NCBI RefSeq assembly: GCF_905220365.1 | Contig: NC_061138.1 | Coordinates: forward strand, 10,493,814-10,557,813 | Direction of reading: 5' to 3' | Length of the DNA stretch: 64,000 bases | Origin: Vanessa cardui | Lineage: Eukaryota > Arthropoda > Insecta > Lepidoptera > Nymphalidae | Part shown: positions 34,987-44,518 of the stretch, piece after piece | Numbering within the stretch: the first letter of the stretch is position 1 | Layout of the letters: each line of letters starts with the position of its first letter | Program-made: the position numbers and the translations under genes | Notes under the pieces: model-generated | The model's database searches: none | The model's input: the letters and a program-made list of their open reading frames with translations, nothing else | Told to the model about the DNA's origin: nothing

Positions 34987-35160
34987 GATTATGAGAAAAG
35001 AGAATACTATGTTCACCGGTATTTGGGTAACTATTATATTATCTGTGCAATTTCCTGCGCAGTTGCCAATTCTTCGTCGAGAACGGCCTCTGTCACCGAA
35101 ATCGGTCAAGAGGACATCGCCTCTTTGTGTATCTTTTACGATGTATTCAAATTATTCAAT
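34987..35160. repeat. dispersed repeat, unclassified
   Basis: 'tcctgcgcagttgcc' and 'caccgaaatcggtcaagagg' are phrases I recognise from a common lepidopteran dispersed repeat of unknown class. It contains copy 2 of the 33-bp repeat (35124-35156). A similar element may explain 'gatgggatggcaatccgata' at about 46182. Open frames across it are not convincing genes. Confidence 0.4.
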
Positions 35161-36605
35161 TCATTGTTTGCGGTTTTTTTTTCAATTGAAGTGATGACTG
35201 TTTTATTGATTGTATCGCATCTTTTGAAACATGTGCACACATACACGTATTCACGCATTCATACATACACAGCATTCCTAATAGACAATCTACATAATAT
35301 ATTTATTAATAATTATCACTAAAGAGTAAAGAACGTAAAAAATAAGATGGGTAATAAATGAAAACATTACATAATAAATTAGATGAATTGATTCTCCGCG
35401 TATTAAATTATCTTTTAATTGTTCACTTACTTAAATCATTTAATAATTATTAATTTATCTAATCCAGTAATGACCAGAGCTAATCTGTCAAGATTAATGA
35501 TTTCGTTTATTGGAGATTCTATAAGTACTAAGCTTATATCGTCTAACAAAAGACTGAAAACAGACGTTAACAATTTGTATGAAATCCCAGTTTAGGCTTC
35601 ATTAATTCGCTAGGGTTTGAGAGTTTGAGAAAAAAATTAAAAAAAAAAATTGAAATTTCAAAATTCGAATAATAGCTGTGATATCATACTAAATACAGCG
35701 TCTGTCACAACCAAAGAGGTTTTAAACGGAACATACATTAAAATGAAAAAAAAAATGTTAACTGCCAAAGGCACAATCGTAGCGATATATTATCGTGAGC
35801 TGTACTAAAATGGCTTTATGTTGCCTATTCCATTTTGGCTTTTAAGATCTACTATCACTTAAAACATCTAAGGGCATGGCTATTAAATAAAGATCGAATA
35901 GCTAACGGAAAGGTCAACATTTGATAGTATTTTGCTTACGCCTCTCCCATTCTTGACACACTTTCCACAACTTAACTTACCAACAATTTCAAGTGCAAGC
36001 AAATTTAACCCTTGTTATTATAATATAAGGCTGTCGATTTGAGACGATAACGCAAATGTAAGCTGGTTGAAGGGATTTGAATGGATTTTCAATTTAGCCG
36101 AGTCGCGGGTTAGGTGTCGTAAACATTTTCTTAGTGATTCGTGTTTTATATGTTGTCGCTTATCTTAACCTCGGAGAGAGCTTGTGAATGTATGCTAACG
36201 TTGAACAATAGTTATTTATTTTGTATGTTTCCTGTAAATCGTATTTCGCTTTACGAGAGGAAAATAGAATTTTTGACACCTTTGTAGAAACGCCCTTATA
36301 TTTCGAGTACAATGTTTCTTTTCTTGTGCCTTCTGTCAATTTTAACATCATACATTTCCTTCTCTGATCTCTATAAGAAAAATAATTGAAAAGCATCAAA
36401 AATATTTTGGAAAATAGAACTTTAATAAAAACATTTTTTTTTTTCAAAATTAATGAACTATATGACGACACAGACTGTACATAAGAGATTAAATTTTACA
36501 TTACATTACATTTCAATTAGTGGTAGTCATATGAAAAATTCAAATGAATATATAAATAACGCAATTAATAAGTCTTGCGATAAAACATATCACTAGTGTG
36601 TGTAC
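35161..36605. other. no supported gene
   Basis: AT-rich. At 36280-36370 the minus strand has an acceptor-like 'tttttcttatag', an open 91-base segment ('DQRRKCMMLKLTEGTRKETL') and a donor-like AAAG|GTGTCA. This is a very weak exon candidate. Confidence 0.3.
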
Positions 36606-36656
36606 ATTTGATGTTTTATTTTTAAACAAATCTTCATGTATAAATTCTACTGTCAG

Positions 36657-36748
<92 letters not shown>

Positions 36749-36794
36749 CTGACAGTAGAATTTATACATGAAGATTTGTTTAAAAATAAAACAT

Positions 36795-36799
<5 letters not shown>
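36606..36799. repeat. 194-bp palindrome with (AT)n core
   Basis: The unique arms 36606-36665 and 36740-36799 are exact reverse complements over about 60 bases (left contains 'cttcatgtataaattctact'). They are joined by about 74 bases of alternating AT, itself self-complementary. The whole block can form a cruciform or hairpin centred near 36702. Confidence 0.92.
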
Positions 36800-36877
<78 letters not shown>

Positions 36878-36905
36878 TATTATATATATATATATATATA
36901 TATTA
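36800..36905. repeat. (AT)n microsatellite
   Basis: A second long alternating AT tract follows the palindrome directly, interrupted once by 'tttatattatta'. Confidence 0.9.
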
Positions 36906-37473
36906 TTGTATTTTATATATTTAACGAGAATTAATAGAGTATTATAAATACATTTAAGCTTTGTTATAAAGCAGTTTATATGCTTAAAACGACTTAAAGA
37001 TTTCTTTGAAAGCTGAGCCTAAAATGTCATCTGTTTTTGTGTATTATGCATGAATTATTGATAGTTCTGTATAATAAATTGTTAATAACGATATGGAATT
37101 ATTAATATTATTATATTATACGATACCAAAAATCGGATACGATTAGAATATATAATATAAAAGTTGTATGACAAGACTTATAAATATGTGTTTTAAATAT
37201 ATTCACCACATAATTATAATATGCAAATAATAATACGCTTGTGACGATAAAATATACGTTATATTCTATTATTAATAAGACATTTCTATATCTGGCCTTG
37301 AATTAAAAAAAAAATATGTTTAAAAAAATAATGCTTATGTAGCTTTTTAAAATTCGTATTGTTTTTTTGACCGTTACGTGAATCTGACGTAGTACCATCG
37401 TTGGGCAATAGCTGGTAGGTGTGGCGTTACAAAATAATTGAATAAAAAAACATAAGCAATGAAATGTCAACTA
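36906..37473. other. no gene seen
   Basis: AT-rich unique sequence. Confidence 0.45.
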
Positions 37474-37889
37474 TAATACGACACAACTTTGATGTAGCAT
37501 CGGGAAATTCAATGAAACCGATGACTACCGATTTATACAACAGCAGCCTGAAAATTCCCACTGCTGGGCTAAAGGCCTCCTCTCCCTTTTGGAACACATT
37601 CCACCACGCTGTTCCAATGCGGGTTGGTGGAATACACATGTGGCAGAATTTCTATGAAATTTGTCACATGCAGGTTTCCTCACGATGTTTTCCTTCACCG
37701 CTGAGCACGAGATGAATTATAAAGACAAATTAAGCACATGAAGGTCACATGATATTACAAGTTATTACGTTTGCGTAAAGATCATATTCACATAAGAAAT
37801 ACATTTTTATAATTTGAGATAACGTACTTAATTCGGATGTGATCGGTTTTACGAATTTTGTCGATGATACATCTAAGTTGTGTCGTACA
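37474..37889. mobile_element. inverted-repeat MITE, split by a SINE-A
   Basis: The left end 'acgacacaactttgatgtag' and the right end 'catctaagttgtgtcgta' are inverted copies of one terminal repeat of about 35 bp. The same ends bound the intact copy at 55584-55848. No transposase is present. The interior is interrupted by a truncated SINE-A (about 37530-37745). Confidence 0.8.
37530..37745 (-). repeat. SINE-A, 5'-truncated, nested
   Basis: It reads 'cagcctgaaaattcccactg', 'cccttttggaacacattcca' (an internal deletion) and on to 'aattaagcacatgaa'. The tRNA-like head is absent. It lies inside the MITE, so it inserted later. Confidence 0.85.
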
Positions 37890-38431
37890 GTTTTCTTTTT
37901 GAAGAATAAAAATGGTTTTTTTGTTCGTTGCTCGAAACTTCAGAGAGGTTTTGCCAGCAAAAGTCAGAGTACTTACAGGACATGAAGTTTTCTCAGTATT
38001 ACATATTATGCAAAATCGGGTTATACTTATTGAACACTCTGTATGTTAAAATATAATACAGCTTTTAGAAAAAAATCTACGATAACATTCAATTTTAACA
38101 CTTGTAATACTCATTGTCACGAAACGAAACATTTTATTGTAAGTTGAAGGCTAAGCTTTTAGGAATTTTTATTTTCTTAAACTAACACAAGTGAGTCAGG
38201 CTATTTTTGAAGTCTGCGAGTTAACGATCGACGTCACATTTGAAATTATTGAAATCGTAAAATTAATACAACTGTTATAGCGACTATAAATTAAATTATA
38301 ATTAATGGTTACTGTAGCAAGTCACTCCATGGAATTCCATTATGTTACCAACATATTTATATACTATATTATTTATTATAATACTTTAATTTTAATATCC
38401 AATTATGCATGAATACGATTGTAATTTGCCT
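37890..38431. other. no gene seen
   Basis: AT-rich unique sequence. Confidence 0.45.
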
Positions 38432-38645
38432 CGATGATTGCGGGTTGAAACCCAGGCAAGCACCTCTGAATTTTCATGCGTAAGAAAACTTCGTGAAGAA
38501 ACTTGCATTTGTCTAATTTCAAGGAAACTCTGCCACACGTGACTCCACCAACTCGTATTGGAGCTGCGTGGTGAAATATGCTTCTAACCTTCTCCTCATT
38601 GGGAGAAGAGGTCTTAGCCCAGCAGTGGGATATTTACACTCTCAC
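38432..38645 (+). repeat. SINE-A, partial
   Basis: It starts inside the head ('cgatgattgcgggttgaaac') and lacks the 'gtttataattcatctcgtg' block. It continues to 'agcccagcagtgggatattt'. Missing the box-A part. Confidence 0.8.
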
Positions 38646-38691
38646 TATATGTACTATTAGAATGAGATATTCAGTATTCATTTGAAATACG

Positions 38692-38892
38692 TGTTCTCAC
38701 CAGCTTTATCATCGTCATCATTATCAGCCCGTTTTTGTCCACTGCTGGACATAGGCCTCTCCAAGTGCACGCCACTATGGTCTTTCTCCGGCTACTCGCA
38801 TCCAGCTCCTACCAGCCGCCTTGTGTATATCGTCACTCCACCGTGCCTGAGGACGTCCTACGCTACGTTTGCCGAAACGCGGTCTCCACTTT
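38692..38892 (-). pseudogene. RTE-clade LINE ORF, C-terminal relic
   Basis: On the minus strand the translation gives the typical RTE end: 'GKRSVGRPQARWSDDIHKAA', 'SWMRVAGERP', a stop, then 'WRALGEAYVQQWT'. The in-frame stop shows it is dead. A short ATC/GAT-rich tail (38700-38725) follows the frame, usual for RTE 3' ends. Endonuclease and polymerase domains are absent. Confidence 0.85.
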
Positions 38893-39299
38893 TGAACAAA
38901 CAGAAAATGAATCATTATAATTATAAAAATATACATTTTTTATACAAGTAATATTTTATAGGTTATCATCCATAGTAACTGTCAAATAACGATGTATACT
39001 TTAGAGTAGTTTTGACAAAATCAAGGTTACAAGAACGGTGAAAGGTCGTATGTCGCATCGTGACTCAATCGATAAAATCGATTATGACGATATACTTCAA
39101 TTGTATTCTACATATAATTAATTACGAATTATACAATATTACTTAATGAATAAATGTATATATGTATTATTCAATGGCTGTATACATTATTGAAAAATGT
39201 TTTAAAGGTAAACTCCAGTGTAGAGTATATTCGCTTTGGGCATATTATTATGGGTGTCTATAATATAAAAAATGACGTATATATTTCCTATTACAATTT
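38893..39299. other. no gene seen
   Basis: AT-rich unique sequence. Confidence 0.45.
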
Positions 39300-39520
39300 A
39301 TACTAATACTATATATATGAAACTATATACTAAAACTATAAAGGTAACTATATCTGTCTATCTCTTACTCATTAACAGATAATGCCAATGAACTGAATTT
39401 GACGAAATTTGCTATTAAGCAAATTTGAACTTCAATGAAAGATATAGGCTACGTTTTTAGCCCAACACATGACAACCAAGAGCCCAAATATGCGAGTAAG
39501 GCCATTGGTAACTACTAGTA
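39300..39520 (+). repeat. Helitron-like repeat, family E2
   Basis: 'ggtaactatatctgtctatc', 'gaatttgacgaaatttg', 'gatataggctacgttttt' and 'acacatgacaaccaa' are in family order. The element fades out near an 'actactagtaatt' end. Confidence 0.6.
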
Positions 39521-39689
39521 ATTATAAATACATTTATTTTACACACACATCTACGGGCTTACATTTTGTTTGAGAAATAACTCTATTAGTTGAACATAAT
39601 TAAATTAAATTACCTCATTAATAAACAAATTACAAGTACGGAATAAAGCGTGGTCGTCATATTCGTTGTAATCATATATGTTTTTGATT

Positions 39690-39790
39690 AGATTCATTAC
39701 CGGTTACGGTATAATCGAGTCCGTAGTAATTAACATGCACGCCTACAAGGGTCCGGATTCGACTCCCGGTGAAATAAAACGGCATGAACA
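39690..39790 (+). repeat. tRNA-like or SINE-head sequence
   Basis: 'ggtccggattcgactcccgg' resembles a Pol III box B, and an upstream 'ggttacggtataatcgag' may be a decayed box A. No cloverleaf could be drawn. It is probably an old tRNA-derived SINE head; a 77-codon open frame over it is not convincing. Confidence 0.3.
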
Positions 39791-40671
39791 CACCGGATAT
39801 AATGTGGGCGGTCCAGCGAACATTGTCATTCAAAAGCTGGGGCTAAATTATGGTGACCAAATTATTGAATATTTTAGGACGATATATTTTCGATTTTTAC
39901 CTACAATTTGAAACGTATTTATTGAAGAAGCTGTAATATTTTTAAGCTATATTAATGTGCGATATTTGTTTAATTAAAAATACACGATACCTAAATACAG
40001 TAAATTCTGCAACATCTGGAGTAAAACCTCATCGACCAATCGTGGAAACTTTAAAATCCGTATTTATGCTATGTTTGCCCTTCTCAATTCAAAAAATTAA
40101 AAAAAAAACATGTCAAATAATCTCTCGACTATAACTCGGCTCTGAATCCAAGACCGTTAACTAATCAGGAAGTTTCGTTTACCACGCCAGTCAATCAGAC
40201 GGAACAAATGCATATCTTTAGTTAAATAATTTAAATTTGTATTCTTAAAACGATGACACAAGAGAATTAAACGTGTCAGCTTAATGGATTCATTGTTTGT
40301 CTCGTATTTACGTCTGTTTGTTTGTCTATTAGCGCCCGAGTATTTAATAGTAAGTTATTGTATGTAAAAGTGATTAGTCTGTGAAATCTTTTATGAAGCA
40401 TCTCGCGATTATACTAGAGATATACCGTTGGGTTTATTCAGTATTGGATTAATATTAGTTTTCAAACTTGAAAATTACTATAACCAATATTGGACTTACG
40501 TATTAGAAAATATGATCAAGTATGCGTTCTTCTTTAATAGGTTAGCTGACTTGAGTCTTCAATATCATTTTTGCAGTGTATGTAATATTTTAGTTATTAG
40601 TTGCAGACATAAAAAGCAACGCCATATTGAAATAAAATATATATCTGCTAATTGCCCCTGTTTTAATTTCG
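39791..40671. other. no gene seen
   Basis: AT-rich unique sequence up to the LINE insertion site. Confidence 0.45.
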
Positions 40672-40679
40672 GTCACTAC
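40672..40679. repeat. LINE target-site duplication, left copy
   Basis: GTCACTAC directly precedes the T-run that is the LINE's A-tail. The identical octamer is at 46095-46102. Confidence 0.8.
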
Positions 40680-40782
40680 TTTTTTTTCTTTTTTTAAATC
40701 TTCCTTTATTATAGAGGGTTTGATCAAGTATGATCATGCCACCCTCATTGGAACATACATAGTCTTATTTCATCATGCAAAG
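40680..40782 (-). other. LINE 3' UTR and A-rich tail
   Basis: After the ORF2 stop the minus strand runs about 80 bases, including 'aaaccctctataataaa', to an A-rich end (T-runs at 40680-40695 on the plus strand). The shared phrase with the truncated LINE at 15501 may be the 3' signal recognised by the reverse transcriptase. Confidence 0.8.
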
Positions 40783-43700
40783 TTATCTTCGCTTAATAGC
40801 TAATAAAACAAGTCTATACAACATTTGTGCCTCCTCCGATTGAGGAAAAGCCAAAATACTGTTACATTTTCCAACCTCATGTAAGTTTATTCCATTTTCA
40901 AATTTCATAAGAGACCTTTCAACTTCGTTCCGGACACACTCCACCATGACATGATAAGCGTCTTCTACTTTATGGCACTCCGTGCAATTAGGTGTGTTAT
41001 TTTTTGCCATTAGGAATGCAAAACTGTTTAATGGAATATGTCCGGATCGAAGTCTCAAAGCAAGAACAATATACAGTCTGGATAAAGTGGAATCAGAAAA
41101 CCAAGGAATTCGCATGAGGTGGGGTTGAATCGTTCTATACCATATACCCTTAGTCAAAGATCTCTCGTCAAAATACTCCTTCCACAGTTGTGAGCACATA
41201 TTTCGAACAACGTATAGATGATCAGTGAATAAGGGTAAACACTGAAATGGAACTCCATTAGTAATAGCATCTCTTGCAAGAACATCAGCTTTTTCGTTTC
41301 CTGGGATGCCTATGTGAGAAGGTATCCACTGTATTTTAACAGTTTTATTATTACTAGATAGTTTCGAGATCGAATCTAATATGCTGTAGGTCATGTGTAT
41401 CGGTGTTCCTCGAAAATTCGAGGTACATCGAGCCAGGTGGTAAATAGCACTTTTAGAATCTGTTAAAATAACGTATTTCCCATCCTCCAATGAATCAATA
41501 TAAGAGATAGCTTCCGCAATAGCAATCAATTCTGTATACATAATTGAAATATTAGCATTAACACTTAACTGAATGTTTGTATTTTTCTGAGAGTCATAGA
41601 TCGCAACCCCACTACCAAGATTTTTAATTTTAGATCCGTCTGTGTAAAGCTTATGGAAATCGTAATAAATCAAATCTAAGAAACTTTCACAAATTTGCTT
41701 AAGTTGCGTTAATTCATACTTCTTTTTATTCTTATTAATTCCTTGTATTTCTGGTTCCACTACACCTGAAAGATCCACATTGCTGACCCATGTCTGTAAA
41801 GTATACATTTCCAATTGTTTATTGGAGTGAAAGGACATATTTCTTAATTTATTATGAGTGAAAGCAAGTAGGGGCCTATTCCTATGTCTCCAATAATTAC
41901 TATTCTGACATAAAGTACCTAATTTTTCCATTATTTCAACAATTCCATTGTCGTTAAAAGATTTGCTTTTTAGCCAAAACTTTCCAGCTAAATACAGCCT
42001 ACGAAATTGTAATGGTTCTAGTGAGAGTTCATTTTCCATTATGTGTATAGCAGTAGTTTTTATAAATCCTCCGATTATACGCATACATTGATTTTGGATC
42101 TTATCTAGCATATCTAAATGAGTTTTGCAACTATTTCCATACAAAAAGGAAGCATAATCTAATTTGCTTCTTATCATAGCGATGTAAATTCTTCTTAAAT
42201 GAACCGGATGAATGCCCCAGTCCGAGCCTGCTAATATTTTAAACAAATTTATTAATCTAACACAGTTATTTTTTAGTTCTTTAATATGTTTAGACCATCG
42301 TAGTGATCTATCTAGCCATAGTCCTAAATACTTCACATAATCAACAGTTTGCATCTGAATTCCATTGATAGATACACATACCGATTGTCTGCGATAACCT
42401 CTTTTAAAAACACATAATTTGCTTTTTTCTGTAGAAATTTCTAAACCAATAAATGTCAGTAATTCAGTAAATCTATTAATTGCTATTTGTAATTGTAGTC
42501 TTCCTTCGTGTACATTATCACACATAATATATAGAACGAAATCGTCTGCATATTGCGAGATAAATACATTATTTATAATTTTGCAGATGTTACTGGTAGC
42601 GACATTGAAAAGGAGAGGTGAAAGGGGATCTCCCTGTGCCAAACCGCAACAAGTATTTCTACAATAAGTAGAAGTACCTACTATAATTTTTAAATGTCTC
42701 TCTTTTAAAAAATTCCATACATATTTACAAATTTTAGTATTAATGCCAATTTGCTGCATAATATGAATTAAACTAATCACATCGACATTATTGTAGGCAT
42801 TGTTAATATCAATAAAGGCAGCAATGCATGTCTGATTTTTTGATAGGCCGATCTGAATACGTGACACTAACTTACTGAGGTTATCTAAAGTAGAACGACA
42901 TCTTCTAAAGCCAACGGTATCCGAAGACAGTAGTTTATTCCTTTCGATGTACCACTCCAGTCGTCTAATTAAAATACTATGGAATACTTTACATATACAT
43001 GAGATGAGGGATATGGGACGTAAAGAGCCAAAAGACTCCGGATTTCTTCCCGGCTTTGGGATTGCAACGATGGTAACATCTTGCCACTGTGAAGGTACAA
43101 AGCTAATTGAATAAAAATAATTATAAATTTTTAGCAAAATGGATTTTCCATTGACAGGTAAATGGGCCAACATCGAATAAGAAATATTATCACTTCCGGG
43201 AGATGTATCTTTGTGAAGCAAGCAATGTTCTAACTCTTGTCTAGAAATTTGTATGTCTAAATTATTTTTAATAACTTTAAAATAAGGTTCCTTTGGAGAT
43301 ACAAAATCAGGAGTTAAACTATGCAAAAGCTCAGTGGCAGCTGATTTACCCACAAAAGATCTTGGTCTTTTAGACCCTTTTAACCAACTCACTTTATACC
43401 ACATCTCACTTTGAGTTACCCTGCTATCAATTGAAGTATAATAATCGTTTCTTAATTTATATTGACACTGACGCATAATTTTTTGAGTATTACTAATTTT
43501 TTCCTGTAAAATCTTAAAGTTCCGTGGGATTGGGTTACGCCGAAAAAAGGAAAGAGCAAGCCGTCTCTCTGCTACAAGTTTTGATAACGATACATTCCAA
43601 AATGGTTTAGCTGTAAAATTACAGGTCGGGTTACGGTTAATCTTAATAAATGAAATAAAACGATCACCCGCCGTATTAATAGCATTTAGAAAGTTATTAT

Positions 43701-44100
43701 ATAATTTTTGGGGGTCGTCAGTAACAAAAGAAAATTCACGAAATAATTTTTCCAAAAATTCTGTGTAGGATGACCAGTCAGCATTTTTATAATTACGTCG
43801 AAGAGGTATATTATACTCAAACCCTTTTTCCCATTGTGTCGTTATCTTAATTATAAGATGATCACTACCTAAACTTTCATTTATAGTTCTCCATTTAAGT
43901 TTCATTGCAATGTCGGATGAAACTATAGACAAATCGGGGGAAGACTGTTGTATATTATTATTTACAAGTTTGATACGCGTAGGGCTATTATTGTCATTTA
44001 AAGTTACGAAACAACTATCTATAAGTGCATCATGAATCTGAGAACCGCGCAAATCTGTTTTGTTTGACCAATTACCATGGTGCCCATTAAAGTCTCCCAA
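40783..44100 (-). CDS. LINE ORF2, main part: endonuclease end, reverse transcriptase, RNase H
   Basis: About 1105 codons. At the start lie the endonuclease motifs GDFNGHHG (residues 2-9) and GSDH (78-81). The polymerase follows with 'LRPISLISCICKVFHS' (360-375), 'AAFIDINNAYNNVD' (427-440), 'GLAQGDPLSPLLFNV' (486-500) and the active site YADD (517-520). RNase H shows YTDGS (819-823), YTELIA (855-860), LTDSKSA (879-885) and NEKAD (935-939). A CTEC...H...C motif lies at 1039-1055. All polymerase and RNase H catalytic residues seen are present. The true start lies upstream, in the next entry: the listed 5' end is only where this frame opens, after the break. The product would copy the RNA at a nicked target. 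Confidence 0.93.
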   Translation of the reverse strand: MGDFNGHHGNWSNKTDLRGSQIHDALIDSCFVTLNDNNSPTRIKLVNNNIQQSSPDLSIVSSDIAMKLKWRTINESLGSDHLIIKITTQWEKGFEYNIPLRRNYKNADWSSYTEFLEKLFREFSFVTDDPQKLYNNFLNAINTAGDRFISFIKINRNPTCNFTAKPFWNVSLSKLVAERRLALSFFRRNPIPRNFKILQEKISNTQKIMRQCQYKLRNDYYTSIDSRVTQSEMWYKVSWLKGSKRPRSFVGKSAATELLHSLTPDFVSPKEPYFKVIKNNLDIQISRQELEHCLLHKDTSPGSDNISYSMLAHLPVNGKSILLKIYNYFYSISFVPSQWQDVTIVAIPKPGRNPESFGSLRPISLISCICKVFHSILIRRLEWYIERNKLLSSDTVGFRRCRSTLDNLSKLVSRIQIGLSKNQTCIAAFIDINNAYNNVDVISLIHIMQQIGINTKICKYVWNFLKERHLKIIVGTSTYCRNTCCGLAQGDPLSPLLFNVATSNICKIINNVFISQYADDFVLYIMCDNVHEGRLQLQIAINRFTELLTFIGLEISTEKSKLCVFKRGYRRQSVCVSINGIQMQTVDYVKYLGLWLDRSLRWSKHIKELKNNCVRLINLFKILAGSDWGIHPVHLRRIYIAMIRSKLDYASFLYGNSCKTHLDMLDKIQNQCMRIIGGFIKTTAIHIMENELSLEPLQFRRLYLAGKFWLKSKSFNDNGIVEIMEKLGTLCQNSNYWRHRNRPLLAFTHNKLRNMSFHSNKQLEMYTLQTWVSNVDLSGVVEPEIQGINKNKKKYELTQLKQICESFLDLIYYDFHKLYTDGSKIKNLGSGVAIYDSQKNTNIQLSVNANISIMYTELIAIAEAISYIDSLEDGKYVILTDSKSAIYHLARCTSNFRGTPIHMTYSILDSISKLSSNNKTVKIQWIPSHIGIPGNEKADVLARDAITNGVPFQCLPLFTDHLYVVRNMCSQLWKEYFDERSLTKGIWYRTIQPHLMRIPWFSDSTLSRLYIVLALRLRSGHIPLNSFAFLMAKNNTPNCTECHKVEDAYHVMVECVRNEVERSLMKFENGINLHEVGKCNSILAFPQSEEAQMLYRLVLLAIKRR

Positions 44101-44117
44101 AATAAGAGTATTACTAT

Positions 44118-44516
44118 CTAAAGGTTAAATAAGTTCTCCCAATCTGATTTAGAAGTTCGTACGGATGGGGAGCAATAAATGGATGCTATATACTTAACAT
44201 GTTCGCAATTAAAAACTTTCACTACAATCATTTCTATGCCAGCATTCGTGCTACTATAATTATTCTTCAAAGTAGATGTAATGGAATTATGAACCAATAT
44301 TGCTACTCCTCCATAAGAATCATCCCTATCCCTACGGAACATATTATAACCTTTTATTTTAAGATGGCTATCCGGTTCTAACCACGTTTCGCTAAGTGCA
44401 GCAATGTGAATCTTTTCTTGAATTAACAATTGTTCTAATGTCAAAGACTTTGGACGAAGGCTTTGTGAATTCCATTGTATAATATTGAGCTTAATTAACT
44501 TACAACTTTCAGCCAT
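44118..44516 (-). CDS. LINE ORF2, 5' part: endonuclease N-terminus (frame-broken)
   Basis: 132 codons from an ATG placed two bases after the ORF1 stop. They carry the start of the AP-like endonuclease: IIQWNSQSL (catalytic-type Asn at residue 16), ALSETWLE (Glu at 43), FRRDRDDSYGGVAILV and the 'KYIASIYCSPS' strand. The frame then runs into a stop at about 44118-44120. The rest of the domain, beginning with the GDFN motif, continues in another frame at 44100. A one-base loss at about 44118-44122 explains the split, so no intact endonuclease could be made. It could also be a sequencing error in a short T-run. Confidence 0.9.
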   Translation of the reverse strand: MAESCKLIKLNIIQWNSQSLRPKSLTLEQLLIQEKIHIAALSETWLEPDSHLKIKGYNMFRRDRDDSYGGVAILVHNSITSTLKNNYSSTNAGIEMIVVKVFNCEHVKYIASIYCSPSVRTSKSDWENLFNL

Positions 44517-44518
44517 TA

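Noticed and set aside
34852..35322. 156-codon plus-strand open frame
   Set aside because: It starts in a SINE-A, crosses a dispersed repeat and ends in low-complexity 'cacacatacac' DNA; no domain is recognisable.
38682..38951. 89-codon plus-strand open frame
   Set aside because: It is antisense to the RTE LINE relic, whose minus-strand translation gives the recognisable signature.
44199..44381. plus-strand open frame opposite the LINE
   Set aside because: Shadow of ORF2; the minus strand carries the endonuclease motifs.
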